Assembly: GCA_965153455.1 (NCBI GenBank)
Contig: OZ234494.1
Location: forward strand, 23,746,001-23,810,000
Direction of reading: 5' to 3'
Source of the DNA: Sphagnum compactum
Lineage: Eukaryota; Bryophyta; Sphagnopsida; Sphagnales
DNA: 64,000 nucleotides
The position numbers and the translations under genes are program-made. Position 1 is the stretch's first letter; the number at the start of each line of letters is the position of its first letter. The notes under the pieces were generated by a model. The model did no database searches and was not told the origin of the DNA. It worked only from the letters and a program-made list of their open reading frames with translations. Shown piece by piece: positions 13,201 through 26,200 of this stretch.

Positions 13201-15226
13201 ATGCAAAAACTAACCCAAGCTTTTAAAAAGCATTAACATGTTGCAGTACATGAAGACACATTGATGAATTGGTTACTAGTGTGCAAATGCTAGTGCACTC
13301 CTACCATTTGGTTGGGTATTTTATGGTCCATTGAGCTATCTTTGTTATGCCTTATTCTTGGATGTTGATTCCTAATGTCTTTTCCATGTGCGTAGAAACA
13401 AATCTTGAATACAATTAGAAGGGTGGTAATTAGTAATAAAAAAATAGAAGTCCCTAAGAAAACAATGTGTTTCATTGTTTGCAATTTCTTAATTAGGTAG
13501 TTAAGATGTGAAGGACATGGAACAATGATTTCAATAACATTTCGGGCATGTTGACATCATTTATCTTAATAAATATTTGTTGTAGGAAAGGAGGTAAACA
13601 AATTCAATCCGGGTTGTAATGTTAGCCACAACTACTTATTAAACAGTTTTCATGTAGGTTTTAAGAAGGCTAAATGTGTGGGCTTGCTTTGGATTAGGAG
13701 TGTGGTAAAGGTAGCACAGATAATGAGATGAGTCCCTACCATGTAGCAATGTTGGGAGGACTTCCTTTGCAATACAATAGGATTAGGAACACTTTGTGTA
13801 TTATAGATTTTGCATATGTGTATGTGTCATGGAAATTAATTTGACCAACTTGGAGTTGGTGGAGATCATGTTGAGGTCTATATTTCCTCCTAACATACCA
13901 GATAATGTGTTGTTATAGGTTGTTCCAAGCTCAAGTGCATTTCAGATAGCAGTATTATTACTGACCATGATAGTTGGGTTATGTTTATTCAAGGCATGGA
14001 TTTGAGCTATTATTGGCTAATAGGCTTAACATGCTAGCAACTTGTAGATAATTATTTTCAAAGTGGACATACTAGCTCTTTTTCCTCTTACCTACAAATT
14101 TCCTACAACTTTACAATGCAAATGCTTCTAAGACTCGTTGAGTCACCAATATTGGATGATGATACTATGAAATTAGTTGCATTTGGAACGAGTCATAGTG
14201 CCATCATGTTTCTCATGATGTGGTTCAAATTATATGACAATGCATCACCTTGGGAAAATAAGTCAATGCCATGATTGATATCCATCATTTTTGTGAATTT
14301 TGTTAGGGTGTCTAGACAAAAACAAGAAAGATGTTTTCCTAGGGATGGAATAAGTATGGGAAGGTAAGAAAGATGTGGAGTATTCTTTATTTTGGGTAGT
14401 TGAAATTGATTGGCTATTTATTCAAATCAAACTTGTTTAACATTTCTTAGCTTGGTGTAATTAGCAAAGTTTTCATAGATTTTCTTTTTTTAAATATTGG
14501 ATAATTTTAGAAATGAGAATGTTTGAAGTGAACAATCAATATTTTCCTACTTTGGTGAATTACTAAAAAGGGTTTGTCTTGAGGAAAGCCAAACAAGGAT
14601 GATGTAGTTCCTCATAGCAGTTAGGAAAAATTCATTGAATTGACTTGCATTATCAAGGAAAGTAATTAAAAGCATGGCAAAGAAGTTCTTTATAAAACTA
14701 TCAAATCTCAACCAAAAAGTTGTCAACTCCCAGTTGTAGTTCAAATAGTGGAAAATTGTGAAGCTTTAAAAATGAAATTGTTGTGAGTACCACTTCCGTT
14801 GATAAACATGGAAAATTGGTAACTAAAGCCTCTGCCTATATTCATTTGAGCAACAAGCTACAAAATTGATTTCATTGTGATAGCAGAATTTTCACCATAT
14901 TCAATTGAGTTCATTGAAGATGTATCCCTTGCAAACTATCAATCAATATCTTCTTCACCATGTCCATTATATTTCATTGCAACTAGTACCTAGTACATTT
15001 TCATTCTTTTGCACACACAATGTTTGACCACCTTAGCCACCTACATCACTATTTCTACGATTCCCAATCCCAGGTTTCTTCACTGTTTCCAACTGTTGTC
15101 GTTTATAAAGACCTTTTCCATGACATGGAGCGTCAAGCCCATCCTATTCAATACATTGTCTACGACACCCCATCCAGCAGATGAAGTTTCCTTCCCAGCC
15201 TTGCTCCTGCTTGACAAGCTCCATAC
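10288..15226. other. 3' flank and AT-rich intergenic DNA
   Basis: The first few hundred bases are probably 3' untranslated sequence of the fusion gene. The rest is AT-rich with short unconvincing frames on both strands. At 15.0-15.2 kb a plus-strand frame of about 70 codons runs up to the hAT-like element and seems to continue after it. It may belong to an older decayed element. Confidence 0.5.
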
Positions 15227-15961
15227 CAGTGTTGGGCGGTTCTCATTTTTTTTTGAGATCCGGCAGTTCTGATTAAGGGAACAAAATTTAAGAATCAACC
15301 TGATTTTTTAGATTTTATTTTCATTTTAGAGAACCGGATCAGGTTCCAAATTTTTTCTTAATATATATATTTATTCGGTTATCATAGAAATGGTTTTCAG
15401 AAATTTGAGAATCGTTGGTTTTCAGATGGTGATTCTTTATCAAAATATTTTATTTTTCCTTAAAATTGTGGAAGATTCTTATTCATGGACAAAATTACAC
15501 AAAACATGACGTGGGGCCAAGCTTGAACTTGGACCCCCTTCATTTCTGTTGTAAAAGGGAGAAAGAGGCTGTTGAAAGTTGAAACGCTAGCTGCCTTAAA
15601 CCTTAACTTCTAGAAGAAGGTTTGTTTAAAAATTCATGGGATACCTTACGCCCTTGCAAAAAGATTTTTTAAAAAATAGTCACTTGACACGTAACATGTA
15701 CTTTTTTAATTTTCTTTTTATTATATAAAGGGTGAGAACTGGAATTCAGTTTAAACCCGATACCTTACTTGAGCATCAAGTTCTTTTACAAAGAGAACCT
15801 GGTCAATTCTCATGATGCCCAGTTCTCAGCTTAGTGAGAACTGGGAAACTCAATGTTCAAGCCTTATGTGAGAAAAAGTGATAATTGATGTGATTCAGGG
15901 TGAGAATCAGCCTGAAAACTGAGCTGATTCTCATCCGATTCTCGAGAACCACCCAACACTG
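15227..15961. mobile_element. Non-autonomous hAT-like transposon with target-site duplication
   Basis: The left end reads CAGTGTTGGGCGGTTCTC and the right end, reverse-complemented, reads CAGTGTTGGGTGGTTCTC, giving terminal inverted repeats of about 18 bp with one mismatch. The flanks are CTCCATAC on the left (15219-15226) and CTCCATGC on the right (15962-15969), an 8-bp duplication with one difference. A CAGTG end and an 8-bp duplication are typical of the hAT superfamily. The 735-bp interior is AT-rich and has no transposase frame, so it must have been moved in trans. A shorter relative is at 35643-35907. Confidence 0.85.
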
Positions 15962-18074
15962 CTCCATGCTGCCCCATCCACAGACCCATATTGTGCCTCA
16001 TCCCACCAACAACAGGGGCCCCTGGGCCACAAGTGTCTCATTTTTTTGTGTGTTCTATTCGCTTTCCTTTGCTGGACGAGACTTGGCATCCATGTAAGAT
16101 TCCAGATAGAGTTTTGGCTTCAATTGAAAAACCAATTTGTGGGTGAGAGTATAGAATTGGAGAAGTGCAGTAAAGAATTGTGGATTGGATTGGGAACCAA
16201 TTTGAGACCAATAGTGCGAGACTTGGCTGTACTTTCTAGGCTATGTTTTTTGGGAGTTAAAGATGTAAGGCTGGTAGAACAAGCATGAATAGTTCCTATT
16301 ACAGTTAAATTAGAAGATAATCCTTCAGATGGCATGGTTGGCCATGAATACCTACTATCGGTAACATTGGATCTTTATTGATAGCAGAATTGACATTATT
16401 TGAGTGACATCTTTTGAATGTGCACATGATAGTTGACGTGTTTTGGGGTTGGCAGTGCATGTTGAAACATGCTGACAATGCTGACATGTTTCAGCATGTA
16501 CGAATGGTCCCCAAGCACCTTGCGTGTTGCGTATGCCATTAAACTTTAAAGAGATGTCATTCAAATAATGTTGAGTAGCAATTCACATCATCATACTTTA
16601 CAAACCCCCCCGCCCCACCTTTATCTTTGAAAACTCTTTAATTGACACTTCACAAACTAGTCACCCAAAAATTCCAACTTAAATTTGTCAATAAACTAAG
16701 TTGGAATTTCATCAAAGTATGACAATTTATGAGTCATCATTTGATCACATATGGTTAAATCTTTTTTTTGAATGATGCAAATTAAAAGTGAACTAAAGCT
16801 TTTTACACAAATGATATTGGACTTAAACCTTGTGATATTGCCCCATCGTCCCTTGTGATCTTTTAAATATGGCATAAAGGGCAAAGCCATTGTATGATAA
16901 ACCACTTCTTTTATAATGTCTTGCTACAATTGTGGAATACAACATGTCATTGTCAAGTACATTATTACATATCAATTGTGGATGATATTGGGAAGGTCAA
17001 TTGCTAGTGTTGGGTGGTTCTTTGTTTTTGTTATAACCTCTGGTTCCAGAGTTTGAAAATTTTGAAAATTAAAGATGGTATTCCTTTTTTGAGCATTGTG
17101 GCCAATACAAGGCCATAAAGTTCAGCATTTATAAGTAACTTGGGGCAGATTGAAAAGTTTTCTTCTGTTTCAGACTCAAAGACCTCAATTTACTCTAAGG
17201 AGCATATATATTTATGATATTAAGAAGCAACCTAAAAGACTTTGGGGCTTTTACCATGGTAACATTGCAGGTGCTGCTGCTTGGTGCATCAGCCTGGGTT
17301 AGGTACCTATGTAACAGGGAGTCTTAGGTAAAGGGTGAATTTTTTGCAATATGAAATATACAACTTTCAAGCAATTGGAAAAATAGACCCATATATGAAA
17401 CACTTATGTCATAAGCAATGTGCTTTTTTGAAACTTTAAAAAGGTCATTCTCCAGATGCCCCATGTATGCCATAAGCAATTTGTTGGCATTGTCTACCAA
17501 GGCAAGTATATTGTGTTTTGATTCATTCATTATAGAGTATAGTAGCTTAATGGATTTTGGCCCCTAGGTCTATTTTTATATGAGGATTTTTGAAAAGAGG
17601 ATATTTTGGCTTGTGTTGAAACTTGAGATTAGTTATAGAGTTATGATATCTTGAAAGATTTTGGGTTTCTTTTCAAGGATTTTTTTGAAGATTATACTTT
17701 TGGGCATGGTGAAATATTTGAATTTCGATAATTCTTCTTTTGCCTTAAGGTACTTTTAAATGTCAATGGCAAGGCCACATTGGACACACCCCTTGTTGCA
17801 TATAGTTGTGTGTTGTATTGACATACCAAAATTTCATGTGTACTGTTTTCATCCTGACTTTTGATTTTGTCCCCAGTTCTGGTTACTTTAGGGAAATTCT
17901 AATGTCAAGAGTCAAGACAATATGAAATAGGTGATCTGTGAGCATAATGAAATGCAGTCAATATGCAGGTATGCTACAAAGCCATAAGATAATCTTCATG
18001 GCCGAATTATAAAGTTTGAGACATGTTCATAACTCCAAAACTAGTCCATATGTTAGATCCACATTCATGCCAGA
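15962..18074. other. Intergenic DNA downstream of the neprosin gene
   Basis: No gene was found. A solitary TAGTGTTGGGTGGTTCT at 17005 matches the hAT-like end, but its partner end was not found. A dispersed repeat copy occupies about 17470-17800. Confidence 0.5.
17470..17800 (+). repeat. Dispersed repeat, copy 1
   Basis: This stretch matches 36625-36958 in the same orientation: both contain TTTTGGCCCCTAGGT, GATATTTTGGCTTGTGTTG, a TTTTTTGAAGATTA block, ATGGCAAGGCCACA and GACACACC(C)CCTTGT, in the same order and spacing with small indels. No coding capacity is seen. The source may be the end of a retrotransposon; the family is not recognised. Confidence 0.7.
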
Positions 18075-21000
18075 TTACAATGAGAAGTTGCAGCATGACC
18101 CAGATCCACCGTAATAGATAAAAGAACCCCAATACTTGCTGCTTTTCGCCATAATTCCATAGCACAAAGCAGCTTCTGTAACAGCCTGCACAAAGCCCAC
18201 AAACACTCAAATACTTCAAGTGAGTAACTAATCTTTCCTGCATTGTGCACTGGTGAGGGCCATGGTTAGTCTGGATGCAGGCAGCAACATGGTTCCATTG
18301 CCATGATCTCAGGTGGTCCCTTGAAGTCACAGACCATAACCCAACTCCTGATATATTCGGATCATACTTGTATAAAGAATGTCAGAGGAAAATGAGGTTT
18401 TTCTTGATAGGTTGCAAAAAAAAACATACCTCCAGACCAGTGGCAATATGCAAGGCATTATCAGTCCCTACATATTGTAAATTGCGTTGATAGGCAGCTT
18501 TCTTATAGCCCAGATATGATGCTTCCCCACTTCCCATGTTGGTGTGCATGTGTGGGCTATTACCACTGTGCACAATTACCTCACCACCCCAGTCAATAGC
18601 ATCAGCTGTGTCCTTGAGTGAGTGCAAAAGAGATCTTGGCCAATACCCCACAAACTCATCATTGAATTGAAGCCACCAGTTGCCTGAAATATCATCCTGA
18701 AAACCCCAAACAAAAAAAATGAAATAGAATGTATTACAACACTTAGTTCTTCTCTTCAGGTTCAAATACAGTATCCATTTCCCAATGCAACAGTATATGT
18801 TAAGATCTCTTGTGTCTTATTCTGCCTTTCAAGAGGTGAGGAATTTGATGGTTCCTATAGGTAGATGCATGTGGATGATTAGTACATAGCTAATCCTGTT
18901 GTTAGCTCCAGGGCAGGAACACAGTTAGAAAGTGTTTCCAGACCCTCCATCGTCCATTTTGCATAATGGGCTGGTGGGTGCTGGTTCACTCTGTGTTTGT
19001 ATGGCACTATGATGGCAACAGTGAAACAGTTTGTATGTCAAATTTCGGATAAGGTAAGCATCACAATGGTATGAAATGGGTTTGTTCTTCTCAACTTGTG
19101 CTTGGATAGCAAAGGTTTCAAAAACCTGACAAAAAGAAAACAACTGCTCCTAGTTAGTCACCAGATATTTGTCACACATTGATCATACAATGAACAATCA
19201 ATTGGGTGATGGATTGTGTGCCTTTCTGCTGTGATGGGAAGAGACTGATTGTTGTTGTCACTTAAAAATGTTACGTAGATAGATTGTGCAAATGAAAGAT
19301 GGACTCCTGCTGCTTATTCTCATGATTATCATAACAGACATGCTAGGTCAATTGCAAGGTTCAGGGCTGAATAGACTTGTTACATTCAACTGCACTGTCA
19401 TGGTTGTAGTGATAGAGAATGGGTAAAAGTAGTGAGTGATATAGATACCTTGAAGACCTGTAATTTGATCTCATACTGTGTTGAGTTGACAATGGAAGTT
19501 GGAGCAATGCTTCCCCCAATCAGCACCTTGTTGCTGACTTGAATGAATCCCAGACTCCCAGCTTCACAGCCTTGGTTGAGATTGTAGCATCCTGTTTCTT
19601 GGTAATCATCCCCCTGCCACCCAATTTTCTGGTCATGCAGATCTTGAACAGTAATGGTTTAATCTTCTTCAAACAGTCTGGAGACAGTATAATCACAAAA
19701 AACTCAATGATATTCTGAGAAAACTGACAATCTCTCCATTGTGATTTCTCTGCTGCTGCTGATATCATTTGCTTCAGTTTTTTCATCTCTGCTGGTTCAT
19801 CTCTCAGCTAGACTTCCACACAAAATGAATTATGAGATGACCTTGCTTTGGTACATTTGGGATTTGCAGGCCCCTCGGTATATTAAGCCCTGCAAATTTG
19901 ATCTACATTTGCAAAAGAAGAATTGCATTACCACTTACTGTCCAATAAATGAAAAGCCGTGCATGGTTGTCACCATATAGATCTGGAAAAACCTGCAGCA
20001 CCAAGCCACATGACATGATGATCACATGTGCAAATTCAAACTCCACGTTTTGGATGCTCAAGGTAAGTGTTTCACACAAACATGTTGGATTTGCTAAGTC
20101 CTCCAAATTTTGATTGCAAAGTCAATGTCAAGTGTTCACTAAATTGAATTTTCCAATTAACTCCACAATCGGATTCTAAAGTTTGGGTGTTCACAAAAAT
20201 GGATTTGCAAAACTCCACAATTGTATTCTAAAACTTTTGGGTGGTTCACAAAATTGGATAATTTGCCAAACTCCACAAATTGGGTTCTGAAGTTTGGGTA
20301 GTTAGTTCACAAAGATGCAGGATTTTGGAGCAGGGAGGTGCATCATGGGTAAGGATCTAGCTACTTGCTGGAATTGCGAGGGTGGGGGGAAAATCCAAAC
20401 TCCCCCAGCTGATGCACTCTGCAAACAGTACTGTACAAAATTTTGTAGAAAGTATTTAAAAATTTCTGATATGATTTCATAAAGTACCTGCCATCCAGCT
20501 TCAATGGTGTTGAGAAGGCCATCGCTGCTGTTGAAAGGAAAGGCGAGACCAGTATTGATGAGCCACAATTGCGCGAGACTGAAGCCATGAGGCTCTACCA
20601 AAGGTTCCCAGACATTCAGGATCACCTCAGTGCCTTTGAAAGACGGAGGATGTGCTATTGTTGTGGATGCATATGCGTGCTGTGAACCAGTACAATTGTT
20701 CACACCCCAGGCCACCCGACCAACCAAAGTCCCAAACTCACATGAAATCAGGATATTACACAGACGCGAGTACGTAGAATTCTGTGTCCTGGTTGATCAA
20801 CTTCTCCAATTCCTACTTCCTTCAGATCATCAGAAGTCGAAGTTGTGCAGATTTTGTACATGTATACATGATGAGCTCGAGTGATCTCGACACTATGTTT
20901 TGCACACACAAAAAAAAGATAGAAAAAGTTGGAGCCATGCATGCAATCCGTGGACTCGCTCGCTCGCATCCGCAGGGATTTGAACATCACCTCGTGAATA

Positions 21001-22068
21001 GAGACGGGCGCGCTTGGGATTTGGAGATCACCTCGTGAATGGCGACGGGCGCGCTTGATGAGTCAAGTTGGTCAGATTCCGCTGTTGTCTGGTCTGGCGA
21101 TCTACGGCGCACGGGGATGGTACCGGCTGGGCACGACCCAACTTCCAACGCGAATCGCTGGGATGCCTGCTTCGATCCCTTTCGATTCCCATTCTGATTT
21201 TGCGGCTTCGACGGTACCATCGAGGGCTCCAGCTGCAAAGGATCATCAATGCATTAGCTCTCTAGACGCCTAAGTACTTCACAGCTCGGCAATTGTCGAT
21301 GTTCCGCTGTGTTCAAGGTCTACAGGCTGTATGTGTGCTAATGCATTCGGGCTACAGATCTTGAGATCTCCTGCAAAGCGACAGCCAGCAACGCAGCATG
21401 TGAGGGAATCATAAGAACCTGGATAGGCGTTGCGGAATCCGTGACAGCAGGTTGCTTGGTTATGGGGATGCAGGATACAAGATCGCCATCGGATAGCTGC
21501 GCCCAGCCCAGTTCGCCACTGCCGAGATTAGATCTCATAAACTGTTTCACATCGCATGATCTCTCTCTAATTGCAGCTCAGTGCTAAGCTATTCTCGTCG
21601 ATGCAGCTGCCAAATGCAATCGAGTCGATGCACATAGATCTTGAAGAAAATTTTCAACAAGCTGCCAACTCTTCAAAGATTCTGAACCGCATTCAATGAT
21701 CTGAATCCCGGCTAATGTTTTTTCTAGATAGAATCTAAGAAAACTACTTGCTAAGAAATGCTTACTGTGACTGTTTTCTTTGCAGCTTGGATCGCCACCG
21801 CCAGTCGATCCAGCTGAAGATAAGCATCTGAATTCACTCGACCTTGTGATCGAGTTTGTTTATAGCGATGATTCCTCGTTCTCAAGAGGTCACTAGAAGT
21901 GGCATGATCGGCAGCTGTTGCGTACATTGATGAAGCCGCAGCTGTAAACAACGTCGTCAATATCAACAACCTACTTAGCAGTACTGAAGCGCATGAGCTT
22001 CCTGTAAGGCGCCCTGAGTGTCTTTTCGTCCCTAATGTATCGAGACCTGCAGAATTAGCTGGTCCCAT
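18075..22068 (-). CDS. Neprosin-family glutamic endopeptidase, 8 coding exons (about 497 aa)
   Basis: Neprosins are secreted plant prolyl endopeptidases with an N-terminal activation region (DUF4409) and a C-terminal catalytic domain (formerly DUF239). Exons on the minus strand: 22068-21766, 21562-21419, 21232-21032, 20736-20488, 19992-19939, 19613-19449, 18696-18430, 18185-18075; all joins are phase 0. Exon 1 begins MGPANSAG and holds a hydrophobic signal or anchor (about 29-47). Exon 2 carries LSDGDLVSCIPITKQPAV and exon 3 SCPAGTIPVRR, both activation-domain hallmarks. The catalytic part has NTIEAGWQ, FPDLYGDNHARLFIYWT, TGCYN, GNWWLQFND, VGYWP, DWGGEV, MGSG, and ends WGSFIYYGGSGSCCNFSL. Glu295 (IEAGWQ) and Glu411 (WGGEV) are 116 residues apart and correspond in position to the catalytic glutamate pair known for neprosin. 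The exon 2 acceptor is the least certain boundary (several AGs in a GAGAGA run), and the exon 2 donor GTTCTT is weak. No frameshift or stop is needed, so the gene looks intact. Substrate is unknown. Confidence 0.87.
20977..21057. repeat. 41-bp tandem duplication spanning the neprosin exon 3 donor site
   Basis: Two near-identical copies (20977-21016 and 21018-21057) each contain ATCACCTCGTGAAT and GCGACGGGCGCGCTTG-like text. Read on the minus strand, each supplies the donor CACGAG|GTGAT. The upstream one (exon end at 21032) keeps the frame into exon 4. The downstream one would add 41 nt and shift the frame. Confidence 0.75.
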
Positions 22069-22767
22069 GTCTGTACAAGAGCGCTGTCGATCTTGCGAAA
22101 GAAACCAGTTGGATCCGGCGAGGTGCAGCAGCTCGTTCATGACTTCGTACATATTTTTCCAGAGAACTTCATGTCCACAACTGGGTGGGGGTTGAAGTAC
22201 AAGAGCAACAGCCCAATGAAAGCATTGCACCGTGATCAGCTCAGAACTTGAAGATCGTCCCTAGTCTGGAAAGATTTTTCTGGAATTTGTTTTAGAATGC
22301 AGATCACGAGCAGGAGCCAGCTTCCGATCAGGGCCCCGGAAACTACGTCCTCATCAGCTAGCTGCTGCTCAACGGTCATGAAATCTTCGAAGAAGCACAT
22401 GAGCTACTGCACGTCTCTTTATATACAGTTCCTGAACAACAGCCGCGAACCTAGGATCTGAACATGATACAATAATAATAAGTCTAGAGAGCTTCGAAGA
22501 GTACTGCGGGCTGGCCGCCGAGCCCGCAACTAATTGCGAAACTCTCATCATGAGGATCTTCTTGTTGTCCTGCAACTCCCGAATTACTGCAATTTCCGAT
22601 CTGCAAACACTGCAAACTCCGCAAAAAAATCTCCCTACTTTACTAATTCTGGCAACACAAGATTAAGATCAAGTTGCAAAAACAACAATGATTTTCATCT
22701 CCGCAAAAGTCCCATCATCATCGTCACCAGCAAACGTGCATCATCGACATTATCAGTCACAAATCCC
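22069..22767. other. Putative 5' region of the neprosin gene
   Basis: On the minus strand this is the upstream flank of the neprosin start. An in-frame open stretch continues to about 22230 but without a better start. No TATA box or other element could be assigned with confidence. Confidence 0.35.
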
Positions 22768-23270
22768 TCGCGCAAATCTCTTTCGCAAAATCTCTCAACA
22801 TGGGTATCATCATCATCATCCTCATCACGTGCAAAATCCCTCGCGCAAATGTCTTGCCATGGGTATGTATACTAGCAAATCTCTCGACATGTGTATCATC
22901 CTCATCGCTCGCAAATCTCTCGACATGGGTATCATCATCATCCTCCTCATCACGCGCAAATCTCTTGCCATAGGTATGGATACTAGCAAATCTCTGTCGC
23001 AAAATCTCTCGACATGTGTATCGTCCTCATCGCTCACAAATCTCTCGACATGGGTATCATTATCCTCATCGTCACTCGTAAATCCCTTGCGCAAATCTCT
23101 GGAAATGGGTATCATCATCATCTCCCAAATCTCTGGACATTGGTAGGATCATCATCATCACTCGCAAATCGCTCCAAATGGGCAGGATCATCAGCATATC
23201 GCAAATCTCTCCACACGGATATTAAGTGATGATCATCATCCACCACCCGCAAATCTCTCGAGACATGGGG
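22768..23270. repeat. Minisatellite, about 33-40 bp imperfect unit
   Basis: About a dozen imperfect units share the core CGCAAATCTCTCGACATGGG followed by a variable run of TATCATCATCATCCTCATC-like triplets. Unit length varies by the number of ATC triplets and by partial units. The open frames here on both strands are products of the repeat. It lies about 0.7 kb upstream of the neprosin start. Confidence 0.85.
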
Positions 23271-26200
23271 AACTTATGTCCAAAATTTGTAATTTGCGAC
23301 CGCCATCATGCATGCAATTTCTAATTGGCTCCAATTAGGGAGGACGTCACTAGAATAATAGGCATGAGTGAGGAGAACATTAGAGTTATGCGATTTGGGG
23401 GCGAGAACGGCCAGTTTCGGCATAATAGGCCATCAAACATGTAAATGGGATTCAAAATTTTACAAAACGAAATAACTGGGACGCAAACTAGTTTTCCCAC
23501 CAATTTTGGAATCCTGTCTTTCTTTTTAACTGAGGGCCTTCACTGCAATTACATATATTTTCACTCCTCCTGCATGCACAACTATTACAGTAACACCCCT
23601 TTATAATCACGCCCATTTTAGTCACATTCTTGTTTGTGTCACACATTTTTCGATAAGTCATTATCACACTTGTTAGTAGCACAAAATATTTGCAAAGTTT
23701 TTTTTTTAATGTGATTATAATGGGAAACTTTTAAGCAAATATTAGAGTTTTGTAAATTGTAATTTTTTTGACCAATGTTAGTGTTCATTTGTGTTAAGTT
23801 GTGCAAACTAACAACAATGAATCCAGTTGAAGAGAAAAATAAATAAATAGATATAATGCAAAAAAACAAAAAAATGTGAACTTGTCAAAAAAAAATCTTA
23901 ATTAAAAAAATCTAGTTGACAAAATACACAAGATAATAGTTAAGAAACTCAAACTCAATGGAAATTGTCACATTAAAACAAGCAAAAATCACAACCTTCT
24001 TTAAGTTTAATAATACATAGTAAAGTTTAGAATAAGCATTGTAAGAAATTTAAACAATTGACACTTTTATTTTAGCATAAAGGGTTATTGTAAGGTTTTT
24101 TTTTTTTGCTTATAGTCACAATCTTGTAAGGGTTCATATGGAATGTGACTATACATATTTAATTTACAACTCGTTAGTGTCACCAAAAAACAAAAATGGT
24201 CATCAAGAGCATGATTATAAAAGGGGTTTATTGTATAATCAATCTGCCATTGGAGGGTGGAGGTGGGTGGGGAATAATTTTCTTTAGCTTTTTTGAGATT
24301 GGAGTGCACATAAATCACATTGTATGTATCTCACTAATAGAAATTGTAGATTCAATGAACAATATAAGGCTAGATTTAACCCAATCTTGATATGCTTACT
24401 TTCTAGAGTATTGAATTAATGATAATCAATGCTAGGTAAATGTGTAATATTGCTTTTGATTAATCAGCCAGTGAAAGGGTATTATTATATTATGGGTTTT
24501 GCAAAACATCAATTTAGATTAATCTAAAAGTAAGTGACCAAGGGGCAAATGCATGATAAGGTGGATCATTTTTGGTGTCATAGTGACAATTTTTTTGATT
24601 TGGGTGTGATTACAATTATTTATACATACTAAAAAATTCAATTTATTTTTATGTTATGATTTAAATATGTACATAATCAAGTGAATTGTCATGCATAATG
24701 AATAAAATTAGAAAAAAATATGGACTTTTGAAATTGAAATTATGATTCATGAGTTGTTAAAATGTAACAAAAAAATTATTGATTTTTTGATAGAAGTTAA
24801 TGGTTGGATCTTAAAATTGTTAGGGATTCAATTTTATTAATCTACAATGTAAGGTAATTTTTTTAACAAAAAATTCTATCATATCAAATCAAAATAAAGG
24901 TATGGGCTTTTATTTAGGATTTTTAAAAATTACTTTTAAAAAATGCATAACATATTGAAATAAGATTATTCATGTTGAGATTTGCAAATGTCATGCTCAA
25001 TGACCTTTAGATGGAAAAAAAAATAATAGAAAAAAAACTTGGTATTGATATCTTTGGTATCTTTCTACATTATGTGGTCAATAAAAATTGCAAAATGAAT
25101 TTCAATGAAGTTTTGTTTGGCCACCTTTTGGTCCACCCTAAATTGCATTGACCACAACATTCATCCAATTTATAAGATGAATCAATTAAAAAATATATAG
25201 ATAATGTTGTAGAATACCTTTAAAAAGATTCCAAAGACAAATAATTGAAACATCTTTATGAGTACATATTAGGCAATTTTATAAAATGGTAGTACAATCT
25301 AATACTATCTAATACAATTAGTGCAAAGAATAGAATGAAAGTTTAAAATTATATATTGATTTATCAACACAACCTGAAAATAAATGCATAAAAACCAAAT
25401 GCACTACAAAATGTTGGAACGCATACCTATACGAACTAAAGAATGATTTTTGCAAATACCTTATTTTAATTTGCTTTCAAGTAATTTTTTTCATACCAAT
25501 GTTGAACCATATATATTAAATAGTTCATGTTAGTGAACATCAAAATTTGATGTCAGTTGAGTATTCTTGAAAAGTTTTATTAGGCTATAAACACATATTT
25601 ACAACAACTTGCAAAAAGCAATATGTATCCATGGATTGATTTATAATGACCAGATGGAAACGTATTTGTCGATAGTTTTTGATGAATTTTCAATTTTTGG
25701 CCCACATCTTGCTAAATGGAACTTGGAATGACTTTGCTCTTAAGTCATGTTAAGGTTTGAATAAATCTAGAAATGATTTGCTACCAAGGTTTGCTACTCA
25801 CAGGGTCTTTAGGACATGAGTGGCAATGGTAGTGCTAATAGCAGCTTGGCTGCTAGTGTTTTCGTGTTTTTCCGTGCTCAATAGTTAGCGTCATGTAAAA
25901 CAAGGAGAAAGAAAGTTAAACAAAGAAGGACAAAGAGGAAAAAATTGTAGTGAGGGCATTCAATAAAAAGGAAAGAGGGGTTCCATGACCCATGTTCGAC
26001 TCCAAATTTCATTAGAAGCAAACTAGTTGTAAGTTTAGTTGCAGTTTCAATAGGACTAATTGTAAGTCTAGTTTTTAAATTTTGGGGGCATGGCAAGACA
26101 TATGAAAGTAACCACTTTCTAGGACAAAGGAGGATGATGAATATGATAACAACATTAGCATCAACATGCAACCAAACAATGAAGGTGAAAAGGCCAAAGG

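Noticed and set aside
22688-23146. 152-codon plus-strand frame, and overlapping minus-strand frames
   Set aside because: They are produced by the ATC-triplet minisatellite, which is open in several frames at once.
22768-23270. Regular repeats resembling a CRISPR array
   Set aside because: Repeats are imperfect, the intervals are themselves repetitive (ATC)n and not unique spacers, and the genome is eukaryotic.
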